Below, piece after piece: positions 44,701 through 55,500 of a stretch of DNA of 64,000 bases. Under the pieces are notes generated by a model. The model saw only the letters and a program-made list of their open reading frames with translations. It searched no databases and was not told the origin of the DNA. Source of the stretch: Hordeum vulgare subsp. vulgare (lineage: Eukaryota > Streptophyta > Magnoliopsida > Poales > Poaceae). The stretch lies in contig NC_058520.1 of NCBI RefSeq assembly GCF_904849725.1, positions 399,851,993 to 399,915,992 of the forward strand, in the 5' to 3' direction. Each line of letters opens with the position of its first letter. Within the stretch, counting starts at the first letter, position 1. The translations under genes were made by a program, and so were the position numbers.

Positions 44701-47142
44701 GGATGTCATGATCTCTCCAGCATCCCGGGTCATCCACTGGGTTCTCCAGGGAGCCGATCAACCATCCTTCACTCAGGGTTGCATTGCGTCCGAGGTCTTG
44801 AAAATCTTGTCTTAACCGGTCTTGATTATTTAAGCAACCTTGCATCACTCGTGTTATGCACTCAACCGAAATCCCGTCTACTCAAGCATAGCCATATGAA
44901 ATTTGTCGTCCCGGGGCCAAGTATCGGGGTTGTTGTGTGCCTACCACATGATACTACAACTTATACTAAAATTTCCATGTACCTAAGCAGCATGCAATTT
45001 GGGCATAGGATGGTAGAACTACGATGCATAAAACATAGGTGATAGTATGATCAAAGTGACTTGCCTGGTATTACTTGATGAAGATAGTCGCTCTCAAAAT
45101 CCTGATAATTCTACTCGCCACACTCCAAGCAATCTATCATAAATGAATAGCATTCAATAAACATTCATGCCAAAAAGGAAGAACGAAGAGAACATAAGAA
45201 CAAAGCATGTCTTGGTGCAAAATAACAACGTACTAAGGTTTAATAAAAAGGTCCTAAGTGTGTTGTAAAGTGAAGGTGCATGTATGAGATCAAAAGAGGT
45301 AATGGGCGATGAACTATTTCTAAATAAGCTCGACTTGCATACACTATGGGAGATGATCAAAAATATTGGGAGAACAACATGAATGTTGTTTGATAAATAG
45401 TATAAGACATAAGAATTTATTTGTAGAAAGAATTTCTTGAAATGGAGCACTACAACGCAAGTTATAGCGAATTGAAGTATGAATTGAATTTGCATTCAAA
45501 AGGTCAAGAGAAGTTGAACTGAAGTACGATGGTTACGTACAAAAATATATGACATGAGTGTTTAGGGGTAAAAGGAATCAATTGAAAAGGTGATACGATT
45601 TGCAAGATAAGATCAAATGAATGTTCGAATACAAATTTGAATCGCTCAAATTTGTAAGGTTCAAAGGTCGAAACTAATGATTCTACTGGATATAGGAGAT
45701 CAATATGAGCGTGTAGAAAAAAGAATTACTAGATTTGAAATAGCGGATCAAAAGATACAAATACGTCAATATAACATTGAATCGGCTTAGAACGATGTGA
45801 ACACTTTTGGGCACTAATAGATAAATCTGATTTGATCAAAATTATAAGTTGAAAAGTTAAAACTAATTATACAAACGGAAAGATTACTCTGATACGAATC
45901 CGACGCAATTGAATTCATCTAAAACGGAGCTACGGATAAAAAGATATGATCAAAAGAAGTTTCAATATGAATATGAACAAATTTCGAAATTTGAAAATTT
46001 CAAAAAAGTTGATATGATAGGTTCATCGGATAGGTGGGATCAAGACGAAACTCTAGGCGTTGGTTTCATCTAATTCGGATAAACGAGTAAAAAGTTATGG
46101 CTATTTGAAAAATCAGGGTCAAGCTGTTTTACGGAAGAAAAGTGCTATGTCTAAAAGAATTCTAGTAGTAATGTGTAAATACGAAGACTAATTAATATAC
46201 CTAATTACTCTACCGTATACTAGTGTAGGAATACTAGTCTAGAAATAATAAACTATGGGAGTATAAAAAAATACTAAGAGAAATACCTTCAGAATGGAGA
46301 GTAAGAATTAATTCCAATGAGGAGACGACTTCGAGAAATCCCACCGAAGAGAAGAAAAAATCTTTTATTTAATAAATCTAGTTAAACCAAAATATTGATT
46401 TAACCTGAAATAGATGATTTTTGGATGCTCTTATGTGTCTATATTTATAGGTGGAAGGGAGGTCTAATGGTCCATAGGTAGGCAATGTGGGACTAAACAT
46501 ATACGCAACGTGGAGAGAAAATAAAAAAAAGGAAGTGGGGTGCCGCATGGGCCAAAGAGTTTCGGCCAGCCACATGAGTAGGTTACGGCCGGCCGTGGCC
46601 TTTGTTTTTTTTTGTTTTTTTTTTTTGCGAACGAACAATTTTTTTTAAACAAAGAAGAAAAACGTATAAATGAAAAAGAGAGAACATTTTATATAGACAT
46701 ATTATATATCAAAATTTTCGGAATAAAATTTTCTAAAACATGAACATATTTTCAAAACCAAATAAAATACTTTTTTTTAAAATTATTTTTTTGCAATAAC
46801 TTTAAAATGAAAAGGAATTTGAATTTCCAATAAATTGCAAATACTTAAAATTTGAATCAAGACATAGTCTCTGATTTTGGAGGGTCATTTTCCTCCTCTC
46901 GTTTGATTTTTTTTAATCAAAGGGTTTTGAAAATATTCCAACTCAAAATTGAAAAGGGATTCAAAATAGAAATTTTTGGGAAAGTCATTTTATTCCCTCT
47001 CATTTTTTTTGAGAAGTTTCAAACTCCACTCAAGTTTCAATCACTCAAACAAACAAACAATCAATCTAATAATTATATTAATATTCCAAAATTTATAATT
47101 TTGGGATGTTACACACAACTTGGTGTTCTCAGTGGAACCCAT
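41746..47142 (-). pseudogene. Athila-type gag-protease of element C, interrupted
   Basis: The likely ATG is at 47142, in GCTGCCATGGGTTCC on the minus strand. The frame is broken at 47118-43794 by the LARD-like LTR and continues from 43793. Capsid-like gag occupies 43764-42847 (…QFSGAGGDAALHL…, …SWDKCKDAFIRKF…, …AQSWGGMKSL…), followed by a charged coiled-coil-like linker (42792-42300). The retropepsin domain has ALCDVGAS near 42170 and ILGRPFL near 41950. TAG stops at 43441-43443 and 42847-42849 are in the same frame as everything from 43764 to 41746, so that part has no frameshift. A one-base shift seems to lie near the insertion. Length and order match Athila gag-pro without pol. Confidence 0.85.
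43799..47113 (-). mobile_element. 3.3-kb LARD-like solo LTR inside the gag of C
   Basis: The piece starts TGTAGCGACCCGACTC and ends TTTGGGATGTTACA, with perfect duplications CACAA (43794-43798, 47114-47118). The ends are short inverted repeats (TGTAGCGACCC / TGTAACATCCC). No direct LTRs and no transposon protein are present. On the minus strand a TATA box CTATAAATATAG (46439-46450) lies about 660 bp from the TGTAAC end, as expected for U3, which suggests a long solo LTR in minus orientation. Poly-A/T-rich stretches fill 46600-47100. I do not know the family name. Confidence 0.75.
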
Positions 47143-47289
47143 GGCAGCGGCAACAAGCAAGAACAAAGCAACTAATTTTTTTATGATTTTTGGTATAAGA
47201 CTCTAAAGCAAAAACTAAAAAGCAAACTAACAAGACTAAAAAGCAAAGGTAAAGGATAGCGTGCAACTCTCTTATCTTTCAGACTAGAG

Positions 47290-47307
47290 TCCTCGGTAAC
47301 GGCGCCA
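47290..47307 (-). other. Primer binding site of C, tRNA-Asp type
   Basis: The minus strand reads TGGCGCCGTTACCGAGGA, close to the tRNA-Asp complement TGGCGCCGTTGCCGGGGA, 12 bp inside the 5' LTR. The leader between it and the ATG at 47142 has no gene. Confidence 0.8.
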
Positions 47308-47319
47308 GAAAACTTTGCT

Positions 47320-48975
47320 TGATGACGAGATGATGTATATACTTCTCACACCCCGTAGGTTACCCCAAGTGGAAGGTTGAGATGTAGTCAGCAGCAAGTT
47401 TTCCCTCACACGGGAACTGTAAGGTTTATCGGACCAGGATGACTCCTAGGATCAACAAGTAGGTGTCTCCTGTCCTGGTCAACAGAAGATGTGGACCTAC
47501 ACACACAACAAATAACTTTGCTCCCAACGAGTACAAAGCGGTTCTCAATCTCTCCGGCCTTGTAGTTTGTAAAGGATCAAAACACAAGCGGGAAAGTAAT
47601 AGTGATTGCAACGGAAAAGTAAATGAAAGCGGTAAATGGTGGAGGTGTAAACAATGATGGTGATATGGACCGGAGTCACATGATGTTCACTAGTGATGTC
47701 TCTCTCCCAAAAGATGATAAACAACTATTCTTGGGTAAACAAATCACAGTTGGGCAATTGACAAAATTATGAACGCACCGCAATGCTAATTATGCTACTT
47801 GATAGTGAGAGGTTCAATAGTAATGGGCACTACACCAAGATAAGTAGACCGTTTATTCATCAGCATCTACTTGCCAATCATCCACCTTGAGATATCTATC
47901 CAGAACATCTCTCTGGTATTAAGTTGATAGCCCCACCCAAAGTGTAAACTCAAAGCAACGGACGACTACATTAACGAACTATGCATAAGGTAAACAATCC
48001 TTGCAACCATGCTCACAAGCACAGTTGTTTTCTCCCTAGTGGCAACAGCACATCGCCTAGTCTTATGTTTCTGTGACTCAAGCTAGACATCGTGGGGCAT
48101 GAACCCACAATCATGCATAACGCTCCCTCTTGGAGTTACAATCTACTACTCGCAAAAGCAATAAATAGCAACGGGGAACATGCATGAATCACTAAGGAAC
48201 ATAATATAAAAGGATAATCAAATATATAACTCATAACAATCTGAACATAATCGCATAATCCATCGGATCCCAAAAAACCGAGCGTAGCAATAGCAAGAGA
48301 ATTACATAGATGTCTTGATCATGTAGGGCAGCTCACAAGGACTAACCATTGAAGCACAATATTGGAGAGAAGACATCACATAGCTACTAGTCATGGACCA
48401 ATGGTCCAAGGAGGACTACTCATGGCACGTCCGGGAATCGTCCATGGCGGTGGAGAAGCTCCCGGAGGTCAATCCTCCCTCCAGTAGGGTGCCGGGAAGA
48501 GGTCTCCTGACGCTCCCGATCTCGGAAGCGCTGCGGCGTCGGGACGATGGAGAAATTCGCGATTCTGGAAGTTGTGGAAGGGTTTCCTCTCGGGAATCTA
48601 AATATAGGCCAAAGGAGGGCACCGGAGGAGGTGGGACCCACCCAGGCAACCTCCTGGCGCGGCCTAGGGCCTAGCCGCTCCAGCAGGTCGCTTGGGAAGC
48701 CCCTGGCCCCCCTCTCGCCCATCTTCGGTGATCCGGAAGCTTCTGTTTCGCTATTTTTTTATATATTTTTCATGGAATTTTTCGGGCTTCGGAAAATTGG
48801 GTAAAAGCCCCTGCAAAATAGACATCAACAAACAGAAACTGGCACTGGGTGCACTGAGTTAGTAGGTTAGTCCAAATATGTTTAAAATGATATAAAAGTG
48901 TAGCAAAACATATAACAATGTCATCCAAAAGATCATGGAACAAGCAGAAATTATAGATACGTTTGGGACGTATCA
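47320..48975 (-). mobile_element. 5' LTR of element C
   Basis: It runs on the minus strand from TGATACGTCCCAAACG (48975) to CGTCATCA (47320), 1656 bp. It keeps the uninterrupted form of the site where the 3' LTR carries the solo L1 LTR. The small frames at 48393-48804 are mirrored at 38318-38687 in the other LTR and reflect GC-rich leader sequence rather than genes. Confidence 0.9.
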
Positions 48976-48980
48976 ACCGA

Positions 48981-49830
48981 CTCTTGCCTGCATCTACTAC
49001 TATTACTCCACTCATCGACCACTATCCAACGTGCATCTATAGTATTAAGTAAAAAGAGAGTAATGCTTGAAGCAAGATGACATGATGTGGATGAAGTAAA
49101 GTCAACTAATATGACTAAACCCCATTGGTTGAACCTTAATGGAAGCAATACAATACGTGTCATATCCCCTTCTGTCATTGGGATTGAGCACCACAAGATT
49201 GAACCCATCACAACGCACCACTCCCACTAAAGATAAATCAATCTAGTTGGGCAAAGCAAACCGATAGATCACAGAGAAATACGAACCTATCATAATCATG
49301 AAAATAAGAATTCAGAGATTATGGTGGTGAACATCATGTTGGTGTTGATGAAGAAGGGGTGGTGATGACGACAACGATGAATCCCCCCTCTCTAGAGCCC
49401 CAAACGGGCTTCGGATCAACCCTCCGGAGGAAGAACAGGAGGTGGCGGCGGCTCCATCTTGTGAAACTTGATGAAATTGTTTCTCTATTTTTTCGAATAT
49501 GTGATTTTATTGGACTGGAATTAGGGTCGGAGGAGCCATATGGGCCCCACAAGCTATCAAGGAGCGACCAGGGGGTGCCTTGTTAGCTTGTGGCCCCCTG
49601 GTAGCACTTCTTTGACATGTATTCTCTACATAAATCCTTATAAATGCCAAAAATAATTCACAAAAGGTTCCATCCGATTTCAAGAACTTTTATTTCTACA
49701 CAAAAATAACACCAAGGTAGTTCTGCTCAAAACAACGTCAGTCCCAATTAGTCTCACTCAAATCATGCAAATTACAGGTCAAAACCAGAGCAAAAGTGTT
49801 TGAAGAAGTAGATACCTTGGAGACGTATCA
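48981..49830 (-). mobile_element. Older Athila-like LTR, outer part
   Basis: It continues 35713 across element C (…GACCGA|CTCTTGCC…). From about 49320 it is closely similar to 10970-11466, the 5' part of the family A2 solo LTR, and it ends CCTTGGAGACGTATCA at 49830. Inner blocks (48981-49320) look more like the Y/Sabrina-type LTRs, so this LTR may be a recombinant. Confidence 0.7.
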
Positions 49831-50478
49831 ACTCCCCAAGCTGAACTCATTGCTTGTCCTCAGGCAATTCAGTTGATAAACTGAAAGTGATAAAGAGAAC
49901 TTTTACAAACTCTTTTGTTCTTGTCATGATAGATATGCTTAGCTAGTGTCTAGGTTTTCAGCATAAATCATAAGTAAACACATCCATGATAGTAATTTAA
50001 GCATCATATCCAATCATGGCAATACATAAACAACTAGCAAGCAATAATAAGATATCTCACATGTCAACAATTTGTCAATATAATCACGATCTAATATGGT
50101 GACATGGTATCTCGCTAGCCCTTTTTGAGACCGCAAAACACAAATGCAGAGCACCTCTGAGTTTCAAGAAGTGACTAAATATTATAATTCATAATAGAAA
50201 ATATCCTAGTCATACTCATAACCTATATTGGCTAGATTCAATGCATAAAAATGACAATAGTGCTCTCTAGACGGGCGATGTAAGTAAGAGGTTGATGACT
50301 CAACATAAAAGTAAATATATAGGCCCTTCGCAGAGGGAAGCATTGATCCGAAGAGGTGCCAGAGCTCAAGTTTTCAAAGCATGATTGAAAATATGGTTTT
50401 GAGTGGTGTTCTTAACTGTCAACATTACGACAAAGGTTTTTAGTATCTCTCAAGCCAAATTCATTATGGGTGGTTGAG
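49831..50478 (-). mobile_element. 3' UTR end of the older Athila-like element
   Basis: It starts ACTCCCCAAGCTGAACTC, the reverse complement of a polypurine tract next to the LTR at 49830, and continues with AT-rich 3' UTR. The sequence changes near 50478 to an unrelated LTR type. No gene is seen. Confidence 0.6.
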
Positions 50479-50799
50479 GGATCGATAGAAGATGTGTCTA
50501 GAGGGGGTGAATAGACTACTTGTCAAAATCAAATTTCTAGCCTAACCCAATTTCAAGGAAGGTAGAAATCTAGCAGTTATAACAAGTCAAGTACACCCTA
50601 CACATGCAGTTCAAAAAGTATAGCAATGGAATGTAAAACATGCAGGTGTAATGTAGAGGAGTAAGGTAGGGAGATCAAACGCATGAGGTTGACACGGCGA
50701 TTTTTGGCATGGTTCTCATAGGTGGTGCTGTCGTACCTCCATGTTAGTGGAGACTTCAACCCATGGAGGGTAACGGCTTCAGAGTCCACAAAGGGTCCA
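50479..50799 (-). mobile_element. Fragment of a Copia-type LTR
   Basis: GATGTGTCTAGAGGGGGTGA and the following CATGCAG, TCTCATAGGTGGTGCTGTCG and TGGAGACTTCAACCCATG blocks are those of a common Triticeae LTR whose opposite strand ends CACCCCCTCTAGACAC. It is cut at 50799 by B3, with GTCCA (50795-50799) as the expected TSD. The junction at about 50479 is probably the LTR border. Confidence 0.5.
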
Positions 50800-52418
50800 T
50801 GATACGTCTCAAACGTATCTATAATTTTTATGGTTTCACTCTGTTATCTTGTCTTCTTTGTCTGTTTTATGTACCTTTTTATATCTTTTTGGGACTAACT
50901 TATTAATTCAGTTCCAAGTGCCAGTTCCTATTTTTTCCGTGTTTTTGACTCTTTTCAGATCTGATTTTGGAATGGAGTCCAAACGGAAGAAAAACCCCGA
51001 AATGATTTTTTCTCGAACGGAAGAAGACCAGGGGGCTTTTGGGCCAAGCCAGGTGGGCTCCAGGGAGCCCACAAGCCCCCACTTCGCCACGAGGGGGGAG
51101 GCGGCGGTGGGCAGGCTTGTGGCCTCCCTGGCCGCCGCCTGACCTAGGTATTTGGCCTATAAATTCCCAAATATTCCGCAAAAAATCAGGGGAGCCTCGA
51201 AAATACTTTTCCGCCGCCACAAGCTTCTGTTTCCGCGAGATCTCATCTGGAGACCCTTCCTGGCACCCTGCCGGAGGGGACTTTGGAGTTGGAGGGCTTC
51301 TTCATCATCATCATCGCCCCTCCAATGACTCGTGAGTAGCTCACTTCAGACCTATGGGTCTGTAGTTAGTAGCTAGATGGCTTCTTCTCCCTCTTGGATC
51401 TTCAATACAAAGTTCTCCATGATCTTCATGGAGATCTATCCGATGTAATCTTCTTTGGCGGTGTGTTTGTCGAGATCTGATGAATTGTGGACTTGTGATC
51501 AGATTATCTATGATATATATTTGAGTCTTTGCTGATTTCTTATATGCATGATTTGATATCCTTGTAAGTCTCTCCTAGTCTTGGGTTTTTTTGGCCAACT
51601 AGATCTATGATTCTTGCAATGGGGGAAGTGCTTGGTTTTGGGTTCTACCATGTGGTGACCTTTCCCAGTGATAGTAGGGGCAGCAAGGCACACATCAAGC
51701 AATTGCCATCAAGGGTAAAAAGATGGGTTTTTTATCATTGGTTTGAGATTATCCCTCTACATCATGTCATCTTGCTTAAGGCGTTACTCTGTTCTTATGG
51801 ACTTAATACACTAGATGCATGCTGGATAGCGGTCGACGTGTGGAGTAATAGTAGTAGATGCAAAAAAGTATCGGTCTACTTGTTTCGGACGTGATGCCTA
51901 TAGAAATAATCATTGCATAGATATCGTCACGACTCTGCACAGTTCTATCAATTGCTCGACAGTAATTTGTTCACCCACCGTCTACTTGCTTTCATGAGAG
52001 AAGCCACTAGTAAACACTACGGCCCCCGGGTCTATTCACATCCATCATTTACATCTCCGCTTTTACTTTGCTTTGTTACTTTGTTGCTTTCAGTTCTCAC
52101 TTGGCAAACAATCTATAAGGGATTGACAACCCCTTCATAGCGTTGGGTGCAAGCTTTTGTGTTTGTGCAGGATCTTGAGATACTCTTCCGCCGGATTGAT
52201 ACCTTTGTTCTCAAACTGAGGGAAATACTTACCGTCGCTATGCTACATCACGCTTTCCGCTTTGAGGGAACACCAACGCAAGGCTCCAAGGCCACGGGGG
52301 AAATCCTTTGCATACTTGCCTAGGAAGTCCCTTAAGGCGTAGCCGTAGCTGAAGGATTCCTGGTGTCGTCGACACAACTATTTCTGGCGCCATTGCAAGG
52401 GATACACAACAAACATCA
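50800..52418 (+). mobile_element. 5' LTR of B3
   Basis: TGATACGTCTCAAACG to CAAACATCA, 1619 bp, closely similar to both LTRs of B1. It ends with the CTGGCGCCATTGCAAGGGAT primer-site-like block at 52384-52403. Confidence 0.9.
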
Positions 52419-52428
52419 GAAGTATTTT

Positions 52429-52446
52429 TGGCACCATTGCCGGGGA
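52429..52446 (+). other. Primer binding site of B3, tRNA-Asp type
   Basis: TGGCACCATTGCCGGGGA differs from TGGCGCCGTTGCCGGGGA at two positions and lies 10 bp after the LTR, as in B1. Confidence 0.8.
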
Positions 52447-52526
52447 GGCGAAATCAAGATCTATCCAAGTAGGTCTCACAAACTCTTCTCTTGCATTTAC
52501 TTTTGTTGCCAGTTGCCTCTCGTTTT

Positions 52527-55500
52527 TGTCATGCCCAAGATGCGACCCTATCCTAAATTTGGCACGAGGGCCTCGTCAGGGATAGAAGCGCATCTTTTCA
52601 TGTCGCAAGAATGGATATCGTTACAAGTACATGTACTGAAAAGAAGAGATATATCTATAGAATTGGCTTACACTCGCCACAAGCTACATCAGAGTCACAT
52701 CAGTACAATACATAAACATCATGAAGAAGAGCAGGGTCCGACTACAGACGAATACAAACGCAAAAAGTAGAACGACGTCCATCCTTGCTATCCCAGGCTG
52801 CCGGCCTGGAACCCATCCTAGATCGATGAAGAAGAAGAAGAAGAGGCAACTCCAAATGAAAAATCAACGCGCTCGCGTCAAGTAACCTTTACCTGTACCT
52901 GCAACTGGTGTTGTAGTAATCTGTGAGCCACAGGGGACTCAGCAATCTCATTTCCAAAGGTATCAAGACTAGCAAAGCTTAATGGGTGAGGCATGGTTAA
53001 GTGGTGAGGTTGCAGCAGCAGCTAAGCATATATTTGGTGGCTAAACTTACGAGTACAAGAAATAAGAGGGGGGAAGATCTACGCACAGCGCTCGTGACTA
53101 CTGATGATCAAATGAATGATCCTGAACAGTTACCTACGTCAGACATAACCCCACTGTGTCCTCGATCGGAGAAGGAACTCACGAAAGAGACGGTCACGGT
53201 TACGCACACAGTTGGCATATTTTAATTAAGTTAACTTTAGGTTATCTAGAACCAGTGTTAAACAAAGTTTCCACGTTGCCACATAACCGCGGGCACGGCT
53301 TTCCAAAAAGTTTTAACCCTGCAAGGGTGCTCCAACTAGTCCATCACAAATTACCACAACCGCATGGAAATCCTCGATCACGACACTCGCGATCTCGTCG
53401 GATTCCTTAGTGGAAAACCTCAACTCTGAGATTACCCAAAGCATCACCGGAATCCCGATGCACAAGATATCTCGTCAAAGGTAAAAGTAATCCAGCAAGG
53501 CCACCCGGTGTGTCGACGAACCCGATAGGAACCGCGTATCTCGTTCTCAGGACACATCGTCTATGCATAGTGGACGGTAGCCAAAACTCGAGTTGCCCCG
53601 AGGTGGTACCGCCGACTGCTAGGTGGGTGGACCAACACTCATGCGGAGCACTGGCCCGGGGGGTTGATTAAATTATCCTCGGGGTCCGGAAAGTCCCTAT
53701 GCAATTTTATTAGTTTATTAGGCAAATGTAGTACCAAAGTTGGGCCTTGCCAGACCAGCTTTAATCTGAAATGAATTATCAAAGGGGTCGCCATAACAAC
53801 CCCGATCGTGTTAGGAGCGCTCAATTATGGAACATAACACCGGTAGCCGGAAACTAAGGGGGCAAAGGTGGAACAAAACACCAGGCTAGAAAGGCCGAGC
53901 CTTCCACCTTTTACCAAGTATATAGGTGCATTAAATTAAATAGCATTTAATAGGCTGATATAACAAGGAACCCATGCTTTCACATGGAAGCAAAGCACCT
54001 ACAACTAGCAACACTAACACAGGGTTAAGCAAGCAGTAACATCGCAAATCAATGGTTTCCTAGGTTGAACAGGATGAAGGTTTCATGGCATTGTTGAGAG
54101 GCTGATATTTAACATGTGGTAGGCAACGAGACATAATCGATAGAAGCGATAAAACTAGCATGGCAATGATAGTAATGTTATCTAGGGAAATGGTCATCTT
54201 GCCTGATATCCCGCTTGGAAGAAGAATGCCTCCGTGAAGCAGACGAACCGACGTAGTCGAACGGGTCCTCACATCCGACACGCTTGTGGAACTCTATCGA
54301 GACGGGGAAAACAAGAAACAAGCATCAACACACGATATTCACCACACGATGCACAACACAAATGACGCAAGAGCAGCTGAATACATGCAAGTCACAGCAT
54401 GACAATTCACACAAACAAACACTACACATTAAGTGAAGTTCAATATGCAACAAGTTGCATATTGACGAAACTCCACGTTTAATTATTTAGTTCTATCCTG
54501 ATTAGGTACTCTGCAATATTAAATATTATTAAACATGTCAAGAGGTGAAGCGTAATTAATCTACCTATCTAGGCTTTTTAAATGAGGTCTGAAATGACAT
54601 ATAGCACCTCCGAAACAACCTCACATGTTAATTTACAATTCTGTCCAGATCTGAACCAACACGTTTAATTAGTTGTTAAACAGCAAAAAAATAGTTTCAC
54701 GTGATTCTACGCGTCGTTACAAGCAATTTACACATAAAGAACATCTCCAACGGAGCTACGGTTCAAAAGATACAAGCACTGCAAGATATGATGGCATGAA
54801 TGCAATATGTGTGCAACAACGGTCACGAGCACTTCAAAAACATACAACCAGCAAGAGAAAATGAAACTACACGAGATACTAAGCAAGTTTCGTATAGGAC
54901 ACGATCAAATCGGAGCTACGGTTCACAAACTACGAGCAAAACAAGATATCACTACAATCTGCCAAAATCAGCCACATAACATTTTCTACACCCCACAACT
55001 ACGAGCGACACAACTCAAATATACTCAACCAAGGCATGTCACGAAAGAGGGGAAGACGCACTACCACAAAAAACTAACAACAACTAGCATGGTATCAAGG
55101 ATCACTAGGAAAAGAAGTCACAAAATGGCTCTCACACACTATTTTAGACTTAGTGAAAATTACACTTCATGAAAGTGCAGTTTTCGATCTGAAGCCATAT
55201 TGACAGCAGCAAAACCTATAGCTACAGGACTCCAAATGGCATGAAAATGCTGAGCATGCTAGAGAAACACAAGGGCTACAACTAACTCCATTGCACCAAC
55301 GTCAAAAGAGCTACAGATCACAAGTTACAAGCAAGACAAGACAACAACAAAATATAACAGATCTCAGACTTAGAAATATTTCAGCACCTCCAAATCAGCA
55401 CTATTTCTAGAAACTTGAGATCAAGCAAACCACACCTAAACATGCATTTCTATTGCAACCAAAAATACCAGGGGCTAGAGTAAACATCAAAGAACTCCCT

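Larger units (their letters stand above)
35714..48975 (-). mobile_element. Element C: minus-strand Athila-like gag-protease element, twice interrupted
   Basis: TSD ACCGA (35709-35713, 48976-48980) and two LTRs in minus orientation define the borders. Without the nested solo L1 LTR and the LARD-like LTR the element is about 8.4 kb. It has a tRNA-Asp-type primer site, a gag-protease frame, the hairpin block, a 2.8-kb 3' region and a polypurine tract. No reverse transcriptase or integrase is present, so it depended on other elements. Confidence 0.9.

Noticed and set aside
43799..47113. CACTA or Mutator DNA transposon
   Set aside because: Ends are TGT...ACA rather than CACTA, the TSD is 5 bp rather than 3 or 9, and terminal inverted repeats are very short.
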